A stretch of DNA of 64,000 nucleotides, taken from contig JAMFSJ010000033.1 in NCBI GenBank assembly GCA_026225255.1, forward strand, positions 186,001 to 250,000, given 5' to 3'. The notes beneath the pieces are model-generated. The model was given only the letters and a program-made list of their open reading frames with translations, did no database searches and was not told the DNA's origin. Below, piece by piece: positions 8,092-19,362 of the stretch (position 1 is the stretch's first letter; each line of letters starts with the position of its first letter). The position numbers were made by a program, and so were the translations under genes. The DNA comes from Methylacidimicrobium fagopyrum (GTDB lineage: Bacteria > Verrucomicrobiota > Verrucomicrobiia > Limisphaerales > UBA11358).

Positions 8092-11062
8092 ATGAGCAAG
8101 GAATTCATCCGTATCGGCGGCGCACGCGAGCATAATCTCAAGAACCTCACGCTCTCGATTCCGCGCGACAAGCTGGTCGTCGTGACCGGCTTGAGCGGCA
8201 GCGGCAAATCGTCGCTCGCGTTCGACACGATTTATGCGGAAGGCCAGCGCAAATACGTTGAATCGCTTTCGGCTTACGCGCGGCAATTTCTGGATCAGTT
8301 GCAGAAGCCGGACGTGGATTACATCGAAGGTCTTTCGCCGGCGATCGCGATCGAGCAGCGCAGTTCCGGCAGCAACGCACGTTCGATCATCGCCACGACG
8401 ACGGAGATTTACGATCACCTCCGCCTGCTTTACGCGCACATCGGCCAAGCGCATTGCCCGGAAACCGGCGTGCCGATCTCCACGCAAAGCACGAGCGACA
8501 TCGTGGATAAAATTCTCGCGTTGCCGCCGAAAACCAAAGTGATGTTGCTCGCGCCCGTCGTGCGCCGGCAAAAGGGCGAGTTCCGCGACGTGTTCGAGCG
8601 GCTCGCGCGCGAAGGTTATGTCCGCGTGCGCGTGGATGGCGAGATGCAAGAGCTGGGTGAAAACATCGCGCATCAAGCTCGATAAAAAGAAATTTCACAA
8701 CATTGAAGCCGTCGTCGATCGTTTAGTGATGGACGAAAAAATCCGCGTGCGCTTGGGCGATTCGGTGCAGACGGCGTTGACTCTAGGCGAAGGTGTCATC
8801 TTCACCTTGCATCAATTACCGGAGGAGGCCAAAGCTCAAAGTCCCAAGTCTAAAGTCACGGAAGCGACCGCTGGTTTGCCGGCGGGCGATTGGATTGAGA
8901 CGTTGCATTCAAATAAAATGTGTTCGCCCGCGACCGGCAAAAGTTACGATCCGCCGACGCCGAAACATTTTTCATTCAACGCGCCCGCCGGCGCATGTCC
9001 GACGTGTCATGGCCTCGGCCAGAAAATGATTTTCGATGAATCGTTCGTCGCGCCCAATCCGGATGAGCCGCTCGAAAGTGCGATCCAGCCGTGGCGTCGC
9101 GCGGGCAAGCGGATGAATATTTATTACAAGGCGCTGCTGCGCAGTGTCGCGGCCCATTACGAAGTGAGTCTCGAGACGCCGTGGAAAAGTTTACCGGAAG
9201 AATTTAAAAACGTTCTGCTCAACGGCTCCGGCGAGGAGAATGTAGAATTTCGTTTTTCGCGCGCGGGCAAGGTCAGCAGCATCGAACGTCCGTTTGAAGG
9301 CGTGTTGCCGAATCTCGAACGGCTCGCAGTGGACAGTGAAAGCGAATTTATCCGCAATCGGCTCAAGCAATATATGAGTCCGCAACTCTGTGACGTCTGC
9401 GGCGGCAAACGGTTGAAACCGGAAATTCTCGCGGTGACGCTGGGCGGCGAAGAGTTTGTTTCCAAACTCAAAACTAAAAATTCAAAACTAAAAACTCTGA
9501 AGATCCCCGGACTGTCCATCATGGACGTTTGCGGTTTATCGGTGGAAAAGGCGGATGATTTTTTTGCGACGCTCAAGCTCACGGAATTTCAGCAAAAAAT
9601 CGCCGTTGAAGTTGTGAAGGAAATTCGCGCGCGCCTCGGCTTCTTAAAAAACGTCGGCCTCGGCTATCTCACGTTGGATCGCGAAAGCGGCACTTTGTCC
9701 GGCGGCGAGGCGCAGCGTATTCGCCTCGCGACACAGATCGGCGCGGCGCTCGTGGGGGTGCTTTATGTGCTGGACGAACCGAGCATCGGTTTGCATCAGC
9801 GCGATAATGATCGCTTGCTCGCGACGCTGAAAGGCTTGCGCGATTTGGGCAACACAGTGCTCGTGGTCGAACATGACGCGGACACAATTCGCGCGGCGGA
9901 TTATATTTTGGATCTCGGACCGGGCGCCGGCGTTCACGGCGGCGAACTCGTGGCCGCGGGCACGTTGCCGGATATTCTGGCGAACAAAAAATCGCTCACC
10001 GGCCAATATCTGACGGGTGAATTGAACATCGCCGTTCCCAAAAAACGCAACGTGCCGACCGAAGAACGTGGTTGGTTGGAAATTCTCGGCGCGCAGGAAA
10101 ATAATTTGCAGAACATTGACGTGCGGATTCCGCTCGGCACGTTCACCTGCGTCACGGGCGTGAGCGGCTCGGGCAAATCTACGTTTGTGGATGACATTTT
10201 ACGGCGCGCGTTGTTCCGCAAATTTTACGGCTCGAAGGAACATCCCGGCGAACATCGCGTGCTCAAAGGTTTTGAGAATCTGGATAAAGTCATTGTGATT
10301 GATCAATCACCGATCGGTCGCACGCCGCGTTCTAATCCGGCGACTTACACGGGCATGTTCAATCACATCCGCGATCTGTTCGCGAAATTGCCGGCGGCGA
10401 AAGTGCGCGGCTACGAACCGGGACGATTTAGTTTCAACGTCAAAGGCGGGCGCTGCGAAAAATGCGAAGGGGATGGGGTGTTGAAGATTGAGATGAATTT
10501 TCTGCCCGCAGTGTATGTGACGTGTGAGGCGTGCAACGGCAAGCGTTACAATCGCGAGACGTTGGAGATCGCTTACAAAGGCGAAAATATCGCGGACGTT
10601 TTGGATATGACGGTGGAAGAAGCGGTGACGTTTTTTCGCGCCGTGCCAAAAATTTTCGATCCGCTGCTGACGCTTGCAGAAGTCGGCCTCGGTTACATTC
10701 GTCTCGGTCAGCAAGCGACGACATTGAGCGGTGGCGAAGCGCAACGCGTGAAACTGGCGACGGAATTAAGCCGCAAAGCGACGGGCAAAACGCTCTACAT
10801 TTTGGACGAGCCAACCACGGGTTTACATTTTCACGACGTGGCGAAATTGTTGGAAGTGTTGTTTCGTTTGCGTAATGCCGGCAATACGCTGGTGATCATC
10901 GAACACAATCTGGACGTGATCAAAACGGCCGATTGGATCATTGACCTCGGCCCGGAAGGCGGTTCCGGTGGCGGCAAAATCATCGCGGAAGGTCCGCCGG
11001 AAAAAATCATCCAGAGCACGGTGAGCCATACGGGAAGATATTTGAAGAGTGTGTTGAGTTGA
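8092..11062 (+). CDS. uvrA: UvrA excinuclease ABC subunit A, interrupted by a one-base frameshift
   Basis: UvrA is the DNA-damage recognition ATPase of nucleotide excision repair. Both ABC modules are present: Walker [10 protein letters not shown] and GVSGSGKST, signatures [12 protein letters not shown] and [12 protein letters not shown], Walker [14 protein letters not shown] and [13 protein letters not shown]. The C-terminal zinc finger CEKCEGDG...CEACNGK is intact. The first zinc module has CPTCHGLG but only one cysteine ([10 protein letters not shown]) where many UvrA have CxxC. The reading frame breaks at about 8668: frame 1 ends at a TAA at 8683-8685 after ELGENI, and family sequence ([19 protein letters not shown]) resumes one base on. 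Removing one base restores a protein of about 989 residues. Two low-complexity inserts ([10 protein letters not shown] near 8833, [13 protein letters not shown] near 9465) are also odd. The ATG at 8092 is chosen over 8059 by family alignment. Confidence 0.93.
8665..8671 (+). other. Single-base frameshift site in uvrA
   Basis: The sequence reads AACATC-G-CGCATCAAGCTCGAT. With the G at 8668 dropped, the codons give N-I-R-I-K-L-D, exactly the sequence expected between the first ATPase half and the [14 protein letters not shown] segment. With it present, translation ends 17 nt later. There is no slippery heptamer, shifty stop or downstream pseudoknot that would argue for programmed frameshifting, so a sequencing or assembly error or a recent mutation is more likely. 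Confidence 0.85.
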
Positions 11063-11084
11063 GCGATCGTGGATGTGAAAAGTT

Positions 11085-11112
11085 TTGACAAGTTGTTCTG
11101 CCCGAGCAGAAT
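11085..11112 (+). promoter_or_regulatory. Candidate leaderless promoter of the DUF2059 gene
   Basis: A consensus TTGACA (11085-11090) followed after 16 nt by CAGAAT (11107-11112) places the expected transcription start at or within a base or two of the ATG at 11120. No Shine-Dalgarno sequence lies between, so the mRNA may be leaderless. Confidence 0.45.
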
Positions 11113-11119
11113 CGGACTT

Positions 11120-11653
11120 ATGAAAATTCCCTCAATCCTCCTGATCATCGCCACCCTAACTTTTTCCATTTCCACCCACGCGGCCACGCCGACGGATGAC
11201 TCCGTCAATCAACTGCTGACGTTGAGCAAGGTTGGCAAGCTCATGGATTCAGTTTGGTCCCAAATGGATGGCATGATGAAAGCCAGCATGAAGCAGGTCA
11301 CGAAAGGTCAACCGTTGAGTGCCGATGAACAGGCGGTCATGGATAAGCAACAGGCCAAAATGATGGCGATCATGAAGGATGAATTGAGCTGGGATAAGTT
11401 GAAAGTGGGCTTCATTCAGGTTTATCGCGACACGTTTTCACAGGAAGAAGTGGATGGCTTGATTGCATTTTATAAATCGCCGGTCGGCCAATCGTTCATT
11501 GATAAGCAGCCGATGTTGATGAAGAACACGATGGGATTCATGCAGGAACGCATGGGGCCAATGATGGAAAAAATTCAACAGATGACCAAGGAAACAGCAA
11601 CGGAATTGAAGGCTGTTAAAGCAAAAGAAGCGTCCGACGCGGCCGCGAAATAA
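11120..11653 (+). CDS. Exported DUF2059 protein
   Basis: The 177-residue protein has a Sec signal peptide (MKIPSILLIIATLTFSISTHAATP, cleavage expected after THA) and a DUF2059 domain, seen in the block VGFIQVYRDTFSQEEVDGLI followed by AFYKSPVGQSFIDKQP. DUF2059 proteins are small periplasmic helical proteins of unknown function. The middle is methionine-rich (MDGMMKASMKQ, KQQAKMMAIM), which can indicate amphipathic or metal-contacting helices but is not diagnostic. The in-frame start at 11069 would destroy the signal peptide, so the ATG at 11120 is preferred. It stands alone between uvrA and an inverted repeat. Confidence 0.85.
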   Translation: MKIPSILLIIATLTFSISTHAATPTDDSVNQLLTLSKVGKLMDSVWSQMDGMMKASMKQVTKGQPLSADEQAVMDKQQAKMMAIMKDELSWDKLKVGFIQVYRDTFSQEEVDGLIAFYKSPVGQSFIDKQPMLMKNTMGFMQERMGPMMEKIQQMTKETATELKAVKAKEASDAAAK

Positions 11654-11685
11654 TTTTGGCCCGCCGCTAAAAACGGTGGGAAAGG

Positions 11686-11758
11686 TTCACACCGAGGACA
11701 CGGAGATCACAGAGCAAGTCTTTCATTTTCTCTGTGTCCTCCGTGGTCTCGGTATGAA
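11686..11758. repeat. Inverted repeat of the CTGTGTCCTCCGTGG family
   Basis: Two arms of about 29 bp (11686-11714 and 11730-11758) match each other in inverted orientation with few differences, with core words ACACGGAG and CTCCGTGG. They could form a long hairpin after the DUF2059 gene, but there is no T tract. Related single or paired arms occur at 39450-39475, 43370-43435 and 48812-48835. Confidence 0.75.
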
Positions 11759-11830
11759 ACATGTGAGCGGGCCGCTGCGGTTGTTACATTTCCCGCTTTT
11801 GTCCCTGCGCCGATTCCTTTAGTTTGGCGC

Positions 11831-14482
11831 ATGGCTTTTTTATGGCGATGCCTTCTGCTGGCGTTCGCGTTCATCATTGGCGGCGGACAACTTCTGGCGG
11901 CGAGCTCGCGTGAGGAACATGCTTACGCGGCGGCAGCGGCGGCGTTTCATGACGAGATGTGGAATCGCGCGGAAACAGCATTCGCCGCGTTCGTTGATAA
12001 ATATCCCGACTCCGCCAGCGTGCCGAACGCAATTTTATTGCAAGCGCAAGCCGCTTTCAAACAGGGCGATTTCACCAACGCGATGAATTTGCTCAACGCG
12101 CATCAAGCGCAGGCGAAAACGTTGGCTGACCAATATGTCAACTGGATCGGTGAGGTGCAATTTGCCGAGCACAATTTTCTCGCGGCGGCGGAAACTTTCA
12201 CCGCGCTGGCAAATAATTTTACCAATTCCACTTTGCGTTTATCCGCGACGGTGAACGCGGCGGCGGCCCGCGCGCAACTCGAGCAATGGCCGCTGGTCGA
12301 AGAATTATTGGAAGCGCCGGACGGTGTTTTTCAAAAAACCTTGTTGCTCGACAAAAGCAGTGAAGGGATTTTGCACGGACAATTATTGCGGGCGCAGGCG
12401 GAGTTTGCGCGGAAAAATTTCAACGCGGCGGTGGCGATTTTATCGTCGAAAAAATTAGATGCGTTGCCGTCGGAATTAAGTTGGCCGTGGGCATATTTAC
12501 TATGCCAGAGCCAGCAAGCGACGCGTGATTTGGCGGGCGCGTTGACTACCACGACCAATCTGTATCAACTGGCGACGTTCACGCGCAACAATGTGCAGGC
12601 GGCGGCCAGCGTGTCGGTGCGCGCGGATTTGCTGCGGCAGATGCAATTGACCAACGACGCGATTGCGGTGTATCGGGAAAATTTGACAACGAACGCGCCG
12701 GTGGAAAATCAGCAGCAGGCGATTTTGAAAATCGCCGCGTTATCCGCCGCGCAAGCTCAAATCACCAATGCGATCGCTTTATTGGACGCCTTTCAAATCA
12801 ACTTTCCGGATTCGCCGGCGACTTCCGTGGCGTTGCTTTCAGTGGGCGAATTGCACCTGAAAAATTTCAGCGCGCAACCGGCGGCAACGAATGAATTGCC
12901 GTTGGCAAAAGCGTGTTTTAATCAGTTTCTCGCGACGGACACGAACAGTCCCTATCTTGGCCAGGCGTATCTGAATCGCGGCTGGTGCAATTGGTTCGAT
13001 AAAAATTACGCGGATAGCGCGGCTGATTTCAAACTGGCGGTGGCTTATTTACCGCGTTCGGTGGATGCGGCGGTGGCTCATTTCAAATTGGGTGATGCGT
13101 TGTTTGCGTTGAATGATTTTACGAACGCGCTGGACAATTATCGCGTGGTGGTGGATGGGTTCACGGATTTTGCCGTCGTCACCAATACGTTGGATGAACG
13201 CGCGCTTTACCAAAGTTTGCGCGCCGGTCTCGCGTTGAATGATTATTCCGATGCGGCCAATGCGGTGCGGCGGATTTTGAAAAATTATCCCGAAGGCGAT
13301 TTGTCGGACAACGCGATCTTATTGCTGGGCGAATATGTTTCGGATGCCGGCCGTGCCCCGGCGGCGCGCGAATTATTCGCGCAATTTGCGCAGCAATATC
13401 CGAACTCGGATCTGCTGCCACAAACCAAACTGGCGGTGGCGCGTAGTTTTGGACAGGAAGGAAATTGGCCGGCGGCGATCACGAATTACGAAAACTGGCT
13501 GAAGAAGTTTCCGACAAACGCGCTGCTGCCGCAGGCGTTTTTTGCCACGGCCCTCGCGAATTACCAGGCGGGCAACGAAACGAACGCCTTGACGCAGTTC
13601 GATCAATTTATCACGAAATATCCGACGAACGAACTCGCGCCACAGGCTCAGTGGTGGACGGCAGAATATTTTTTCCGCACTGGCGATTTTGGTGGCGCAG
13701 AGACGAACTACGAAAACGTCTGGCAAAATCCGGCTTGGAAAAATTCGCAGTTATATTATCCGTCGCAATTAATGGCGGGACGCGCGGCGATGGGGCGGAA
13801 TGGTTATTCCGACGCGGCCGGTTATTTTATCAATCTGATTAAAGACCCTGATTGTCCGGCTGACTTGGGTGTGCAGGCGCGGTTCGCTTGCGCCGCCGCC
13901 TTGGCGCAAACACCTTCGCCCGATACGAATAATCCGCTGGGAAATTTTTCCACGGCGATCACTTACTTGACCCAGATTGTGTCAATGAATCCAACGAATG
14001 ACGCGGCGGCGCGCGCGTGGGGCGAGATCGGGAATTGTCAGGTTCAATTAAATAATTTTGACGCGGCGACGAACGCTTACGCTCAGGTCATCAATTCGCC
14101 GGCGGCAGATATTTCTGCGCGTAGCGAAGCGCAAATCGGCTGTGGTATCGCGCTGGAAAAAATGGCGCAATCGTCCGGGGCCGACCAAACGAATTTATTT
14201 CAACTGGCTTTGAATCAATATCTCAACGTCTTCGACACAGGTGTCGGCCAAGGTTTGCGTGACGGCGAAGCGTCCGATCCGTGGTGGGTGAAGAAGGCTG
14301 GTTTGCAAGTGCTGAACTTGTTCGGCACGTTGAATGAACGATCGTTGTCTTTGCCGGATTTGAATGTGAAGACGATTTCGAGAGTATGCAGCCGTTTAGA
14401 AATCTTATTGCCGCAGGTCACTGATTTGATCGAGAAAGCTCGACTCGCCGCCCTGACGCGAGTGCCGACGGCGAAGAATTAA
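11831..14482 (+). CDS. Large exported TPR repeat protein
   Basis: The 883-residue protein has an N-terminal signal sequence (LWRCLLLAFAFIIGGGQLLAAS) followed by tandem TPR-like units: FAAFVDKYPDSASVPNAILL, LDAFQINFPDSPATSVALL, VRRILKNYPEGDLSDNAILL, FAQFAQQYPNSDLLPQTKLA and FDQFITKYPTNELAPQAQWW. The YP(D/N)S pattern is the one seen in YbgF/CpoB and BamD-like envelope TPRs. A role as a periplasmic scaffold in envelope biogenesis is plausible. No enzymatic domain is visible. The gene is unlinked by operon to uvrA and ends 80 nt before the Fe-S assembly gene. Confidence 0.82.
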   Translation: MAFLWRCLLLAFAFIIGGGQLLAASSREEHAYAAAAAAFHDEMWNRAETAFAAFVDKYPDSASVPNAILLQAQAAFKQGDFTNAMNLLNAHQAQAKTLADQYVNWIGEVQFAEHNFLAAAETFTALANNFTNSTLRLSATVNAAAARAQLEQWPLVEELLEAPDGVFQKTLLLDKSSEGILHGQLLRAQAEFARKNFNAAVAILSSKKLDALPSELSWPWAYLLCQSQQATRDLAGALTTTTNLYQLATFTRNNVQAAASVSVRADLLRQMQLTNDAIAVYRENLTTNAPVENQQQAILKIAALSAAQAQITNAIALLDAFQINFPDSPATSVALLSVGELHLKNFSAQPAATNELPLAKACFNQFLATDTNSPYLGQAYLNRGWCNWFDKNYADSAADFKLAVAYLPRSVDAAVAHFKLGDALFALNDFTNALDNYRVVVDGFTDFAVVTNTLDERALYQSLRAGLALNDYSDAANAVRRILKNYPEGDLSDNAILLLGEYVSDAGRAPAARELFAQFAQQYPNSDLLPQTKLAVARSFGQEGNWPAAITNYENWLKKFPTNALLPQAFFATALANYQAGNETNALTQFDQFITKYPTNELAPQAQWWTAEYFFRTGDFGGAETNYENVWQNPAWKNSQLYYPSQLMAGRAAMGRNGYSDAAGYFINLIKDPDCPADLGVQARFACAAALAQTPSPDTNNPLGNFSTAITYLTQIVSMNPTNDAAARAWGEIGNCQVQLNNFDAATNAYAQVINSPAADISARSEAQIGCGIALEKMAQSSGADQTNLFQLALNQYLNVFDTGVGQGLRDGEASDPWWVKKAGLQVLNLFGTLNERSLSLPDLNVKTISRVCSRLEILLPQVTDLIEKARLAALTRVPTAKN

Positions 14483-14524
14483 AATTGGGTGGGGACGGGG
14501 CGTTGCGCCAAGCGGGAATGCCGT

Positions 14525-14553
14525 TTGACACGGGTGGGTTGCGCGTCTAGCTT
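14525..14553 (+). promoter_or_regulatory. Promoter of the A-type Fe-S gene
   Basis: TTGACA (14525-14530), a 17-nt spacer and TAGCTT (14548-14553) lie 9 nt before the ATG at 14563. The layout implies a leader of two or three bases at most. The -10 is close to the TAGTTT proposed upstream of the thiC riboswitch. Confidence 0.55.
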
Positions 14554-14562
14554 GAGTTACTT

Positions 14563-14907
14563 ATGGAAACTGTGGTTGAAAAAACGGTCATTACGCTCAC
14601 GCCGAATGCGGTGGATGAAGTGCGGTCACTGCTCGCGTTGCCGGAAAATGCGGGCAAGCACATGCGTTATTACGTGGAGCAGGGCGGATGTTCCGGCATG
14701 CAATACGGCATGGTGTTCGACGAAAAACGTGCTGGCGATCTGGTTTCCGAACAAGCGGGTGTGAATGTTTTAGTGGATGCGATCAGCGTCGATTTTTTGC
14801 GCGGCATGGTGGTAGATTTCAGTGACGCGCTGTCCGGTGGCGGTTTCAAGATTTCGAATCCGAACGCGAAACAAAGCTGCGGCTGCGGTAAATCCTTTGA
14901 GGCTTGA
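14563..14907 (+). CDS. A-type iron-sulfur cluster assembly protein (HesB/IscA/ErpA family)
   Basis: A 114-residue carrier that receives and passes on Fe-S clusters during maturation of apoproteins in the cytosol. The three cluster-ligand cysteines are visible: GGCSGMQYGM at about residue 46 and the C-terminal NAKQSCGCGKSF. Length and the ITLTPNAVDEVRSLL start match the HesB/IscA fold. No isc or suf genes are adjacent, which fits a stand-alone ErpA-like carrier. Whether it is ErpA, IscA or SufA cannot be decided here. It is monocistronic, with its own promoter and terminator. Confidence 0.93.
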   Translation: METVVEKTVITLTPNAVDEVRSLLALPENAGKHMRYYVEQGGCSGMQYGMVFDEKRAGDLVSEQAGVNVLVDAISVDFLRGMVVDFSDALSGGGFKISNPNAKQSCGCGKSFEA

Positions 14908-14939
14908 GCGAGGGGTAAAGGGCGATCAAGCCGAAACCG

Positions 14940-14972
14940 GGCCGTCCCGTGCGATGCGGGACGGCCTTTTTT
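14940..14972 (+). terminator. Rho-independent terminator after the Fe-S gene
   Basis: A perfect 10-bp GC-rich stem, GGCCGTCCCG (14940-14949) with CGGGACGGCC (14957-14966), has a 7-nt loop and is followed by six T residues. Confidence 0.92.
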
Positions 14973-15071
14973 ATTTCGCTGGCACCAGTCCTGCCGCTTT
15001 TGTAACCGGTTCGTTTCATTCGCGCCGCTTTTTGCTTTGCGTCGGAATTTCTTTTCCGGTTCACTTCTGGC

Positions 15072-16829
15072 GTGATTGGTAATTTGCTCATGCCGGAATT
15101 GGCGGAGATGATCCGCCGCCGCGATTTCAACGGGCTGCGCGAACTTCTCTGCAGCTTTCCCGCACCGGATCTCGCCGAGATTTTCGTGGATTTGAACCCG
15201 GGCGACGAAGCCGTGCTGCTGCGTTTGCTACCGCGCGAACTCGCCGCCGAAGTGTTCGAATATCTGCCGCTGGAAGATCAGGAAAAAACGTTGCAGGCAC
15301 TCGGTAGCGAACATGTTGCGCAAATTCTCAACGACATTTCGCCTGATGACCGCACGGCGTTGTTGCAGGAATTGCCCGCGGCCGCCACGCAGAAATTATT
15401 GAATCTCCTGTCGCCCGAGGAACGCAAGATTGCCACCGAACTGCTCGGCTATCCCAAAAATTCCATCGGCCGGCGCATGACGCCGCGCTACGTCGCCATC
15501 CAGCAAAATTGGACGGTCGGCGAAGTCTTCGCGGAACTGCGCAAACAGGAACACAAGCGCGACGCGATGAACCAGCTTTACGTCGTGGATAGCAAAGGCC
15601 GGCTCGTGGATTTCGTTCGTCTGCGTGATCTCGCAGTCGTTTCGCCGGTTACCTCCGTATTGGAAGTGTTGGAGAATCAGAAGATTTTTCTCCGCGCCAC
15701 CGACGATCAGGAAACTGCCGTCGCGTCCTTTAAGAAATATGACGTGACGATGCTTCCCGTCGTGGACTCCAACGAAGTCCTCGTCGGCGTCATCACGGTG
15801 GACGATGTCTTGGACGTCGCGGAAAAAGAAGCGACCGAGGACATCCAAAAACTCGGCGGTGTCGAAGCGTTGGACGCGCCGTATCTCAAGACCGGCATTT
15901 TTGAGATGGTGAAAAAACGCGCGCCCTGGCTCGCGGTTTTGTTTCTCGGCGAAATGTTCACGTCCGTGGCGATGCAGAACTATGGCGACGAAATTGAACG
16001 CGTCGTCGTGCTGGCGTTTTTCGTGCCGCTGATTTTGTCGAGCGGCGGCAATTCCGGTTCGCAGGCGACGTCGCTGATCATCCGCGCGATGGCGGTGCGT
16101 GACGTAGTTTTGGCCGATTGGTTTCGCGTCTTCCGCCGCGAACTGGCGAGCGGGTTTCTGCTCGGCATCATTCTCGCCTGCGTCGGCATGGCGCGGGTTT
16201 TTCTCTGGCAATTTCTGCACTTCGCCGGCCCGCATGGATACGGTCCGCATTATCCGCTGCTGGCGTTGACGATCGGCATCAGTCTGGTGTGCGTAGTGTT
16301 GTGGGGCAGTCTGGCGGGCGCGATGCTGCCAATGTTTCTACGCTTCATTCGGCTCGATCCGGCAGTTTGTTCGGCGCCGTTTGTCGCGACGTTGGTGGAC
16401 GTGACGGGCATCGTGATTTTTTTCAACGTGGCGATTTTTGCCTTGAGTGGCACGTTGCTCGCCGCGCCACCGAAAGGCATTGAACCGCTGGAATACAAAG
16501 ACACGCCGACCGTTTTCCAACGCCTGATCAATCTGGATCCCGACTGGCAGGTCGAAACCATCCAATTGAATTCCAGTAATAATACCGTGCGCATCGCCAT
16601 CGTGGAATCGGATGATTTTGTGAAGGACGTGAAATCAACGGAAAGTAAAGGGCCGTTTGAGATTTATGATCATGCGCCGGTCAAGGTTTGGTCGTATCCG
16701 GATTTACTCGGTTATCACACCGAAATCGAATGTCGCGTGCCGATGGTGCGTAGTAAAAACGGCCCAACATTGCCCGAGCCGAGCCCGGAAAAATTGCCGT
16801 GGACCGACAAGGGAACATTAATCCAATAG
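15072..16829 (+). CDS. mgtE: MgtE magnesium transporter with a C-terminal extension
   Basis: An inner-membrane Mg2+ channel gated by cytosolic Mg2+. Domains in order: helical N domain of paired short repeats (residues ~8-125, LLRLLPRELAAEVFEYLP); two CBS domains (~135-255, MTPRYVAIQ and VVDSNEVLVGVITVDDVLDV); the connecting helix; and five membrane helices (~280-450), including the selectivity-region aspartate in TLVDVTGIVIFF and the SSGGNSGSQATSL motif. About 110 residues (SPDL-like acidic tail, ~470-585) follow the last helix, and these are absent from typical ~450-residue MgtE. The frame starts with GTG at 15072; an in-frame ATG at 15090 (MPELAEMI) is an equally good start. Confidence 0.93.
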   Translation: MIGNLLMPELAEMIRRRDFNGLRELLCSFPAPDLAEIFVDLNPGDEAVLLRLLPRELAAEVFEYLPLEDQEKTLQALGSEHVAQILNDISPDDRTALLQELPAAATQKLLNLLSPEERKIATELLGYPKNSIGRRMTPRYVAIQQNWTVGEVFAELRKQEHKRDAMNQLYVVDSKGRLVDFVRLRDLAVVSPVTSVLEVLENQKIFLRATDDQETAVASFKKYDVTMLPVVDSNEVLVGVITVDDVLDVAEKEATEDIQKLGGVEALDAPYLKTGIFEMVKKRAPWLAVLFLGEMFTSVAMQNYGDEIERVVVLAFFVPLILSSGGNSGSQATSLIIRAMAVRDVVLADWFRVFRRELASGFLLGIILACVGMARVFLWQFLHFAGPHGYGPHYPLLALTIGISLVCVVLWGSLAGAMLPMFLRFIRLDPAVCSAPFVATLVDVTGIVIFFNVAIFALSGTLLAAPPKGIEPLEYKDTPTVFQRLINLDPDWQVETIQLNSSNNTVRIAIVESDDFVKDVKSTESKGPFEIYDHAPVKVWSYPDLLGYHTEIECRVPMVRSKNGPTLPEPSPEKLPWTDKGTLIQ

Positions 16830-16945
16830 GCTGAAAAGCGGGAAACGGGAACTTGCGCTGGTAGGGCGCGTCACTCCGTGTGCGCGGGTGGATTGCAACT
16901 GAATGGTGCCGAGGAGAAAAAATGCGTCCAATGGCACTATCCGGG

Positions 16946-17070
16946 TCATGGAGTGCGGTGGCAGAGCGAAGCGGCGACACCGCTTTCGGACGTGCCGAGA
17001 CCAACCAAATAAGAAATCGTTTTGGCGCGCGAAAGCGGCGTGGCGCTACGCTTCCCGCCGCACTCCATGA
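16946..17070. repeat. Long imperfect palindrome (REP/MITE-like element)
   Basis: A left arm (16946-16988, beginning TCATGGAGTGCGG and ending ACCGCTTTCG) and a right arm (17030-17070, its inverted near-copy ending CCGCACTCCATGA) flank about 40 nt. The arms agree at roughly 85 percent by eye. This is a dispersed hairpin element between mgtE and the thiC riboswitch. The preceding stretch 16862-16890 (GTAGGGCGCGTCACTCCGTG) looks like a second repeat word. Nothing else is seen in 16830-17180. Confidence 0.75.
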
Positions 17071-17181
17071 CGTTTTCAGATGGTTGTGAGTCGTGGAAAG
17101 TTTTATGCGTCCAGATTTGCTATGCCCGGTTGCGCAAGTTCTCGCTTTCCAGTTTTCTGCTTTTCAGATTTTTCCTTCCGC

Positions 17182-17210
17182 TTGACCCCTTCCGCAGTTT
17201 GCCCTAGTTT
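17182..17210 (+). promoter_or_regulatory. Promoter of the TPP riboswitch-thiC transcript
   Basis: TTGACC (17182-17187), a 17-nt spacer and TAGTTT (17205-17210) would start transcription around 17217, just at the 5' base of the riboswitch. Confidence 0.55.
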
Positions 17211-17215
17211 TCCAA

Positions 17216-17318
17216 CTGTTCGGGGAGCCAAATCACCAATGGGTGACGCTGAGAGTTTGGTGCGTGAGCGCCGATGACCCGTGAACTTGAACCGGATAAT
17301 GCCGGCGCAGGGAAAAAT
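17216..17318 (+). promoter_or_regulatory. TPP (thi-box) riboswitch
   Basis: The conserved thi-box blocks are all present: TTCGGGGAGCC (P1/P2 5' strand, 17219-17229), GCTGAGAG (17248-17255), ATGACCCGTGAAC with the second half TTGAACCGGATAATGCCGGCG (17274-17307), and CAGGGAAAA closing the structure. It binds thiamine pyrophosphate and should lower thiC expression when TPP is abundant. The ~70 nt between the aptamer and the ATG would hold the expression platform. No clear U-tract terminator is visible, so translational control is possible. Confidence 0.93.
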
Positions 17319-17384
17319 CTCCTCCGCCATTCTGGGAACAAAACGGGAGTGCCTCTCAACTCTCAACTAGGAACTATCAACTAA

Positions 17385-19355
<1,971 letters not shown>

Positions 19356-19362
19356 ATAGGCA

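Noticed and set aside
8665-8700. Programmed +1 frameshifting in uvrA
   Set aside because: No slippery site, no stop-codon context typical of programmed +1 shift and no known UvrA precedent. Error or mutation is simpler.
15396-16250. 284-residue minus-strand frame in mgtE
   Set aside because: Histidine/arginine-rich nonsense composition, lying entirely inside mgtE.
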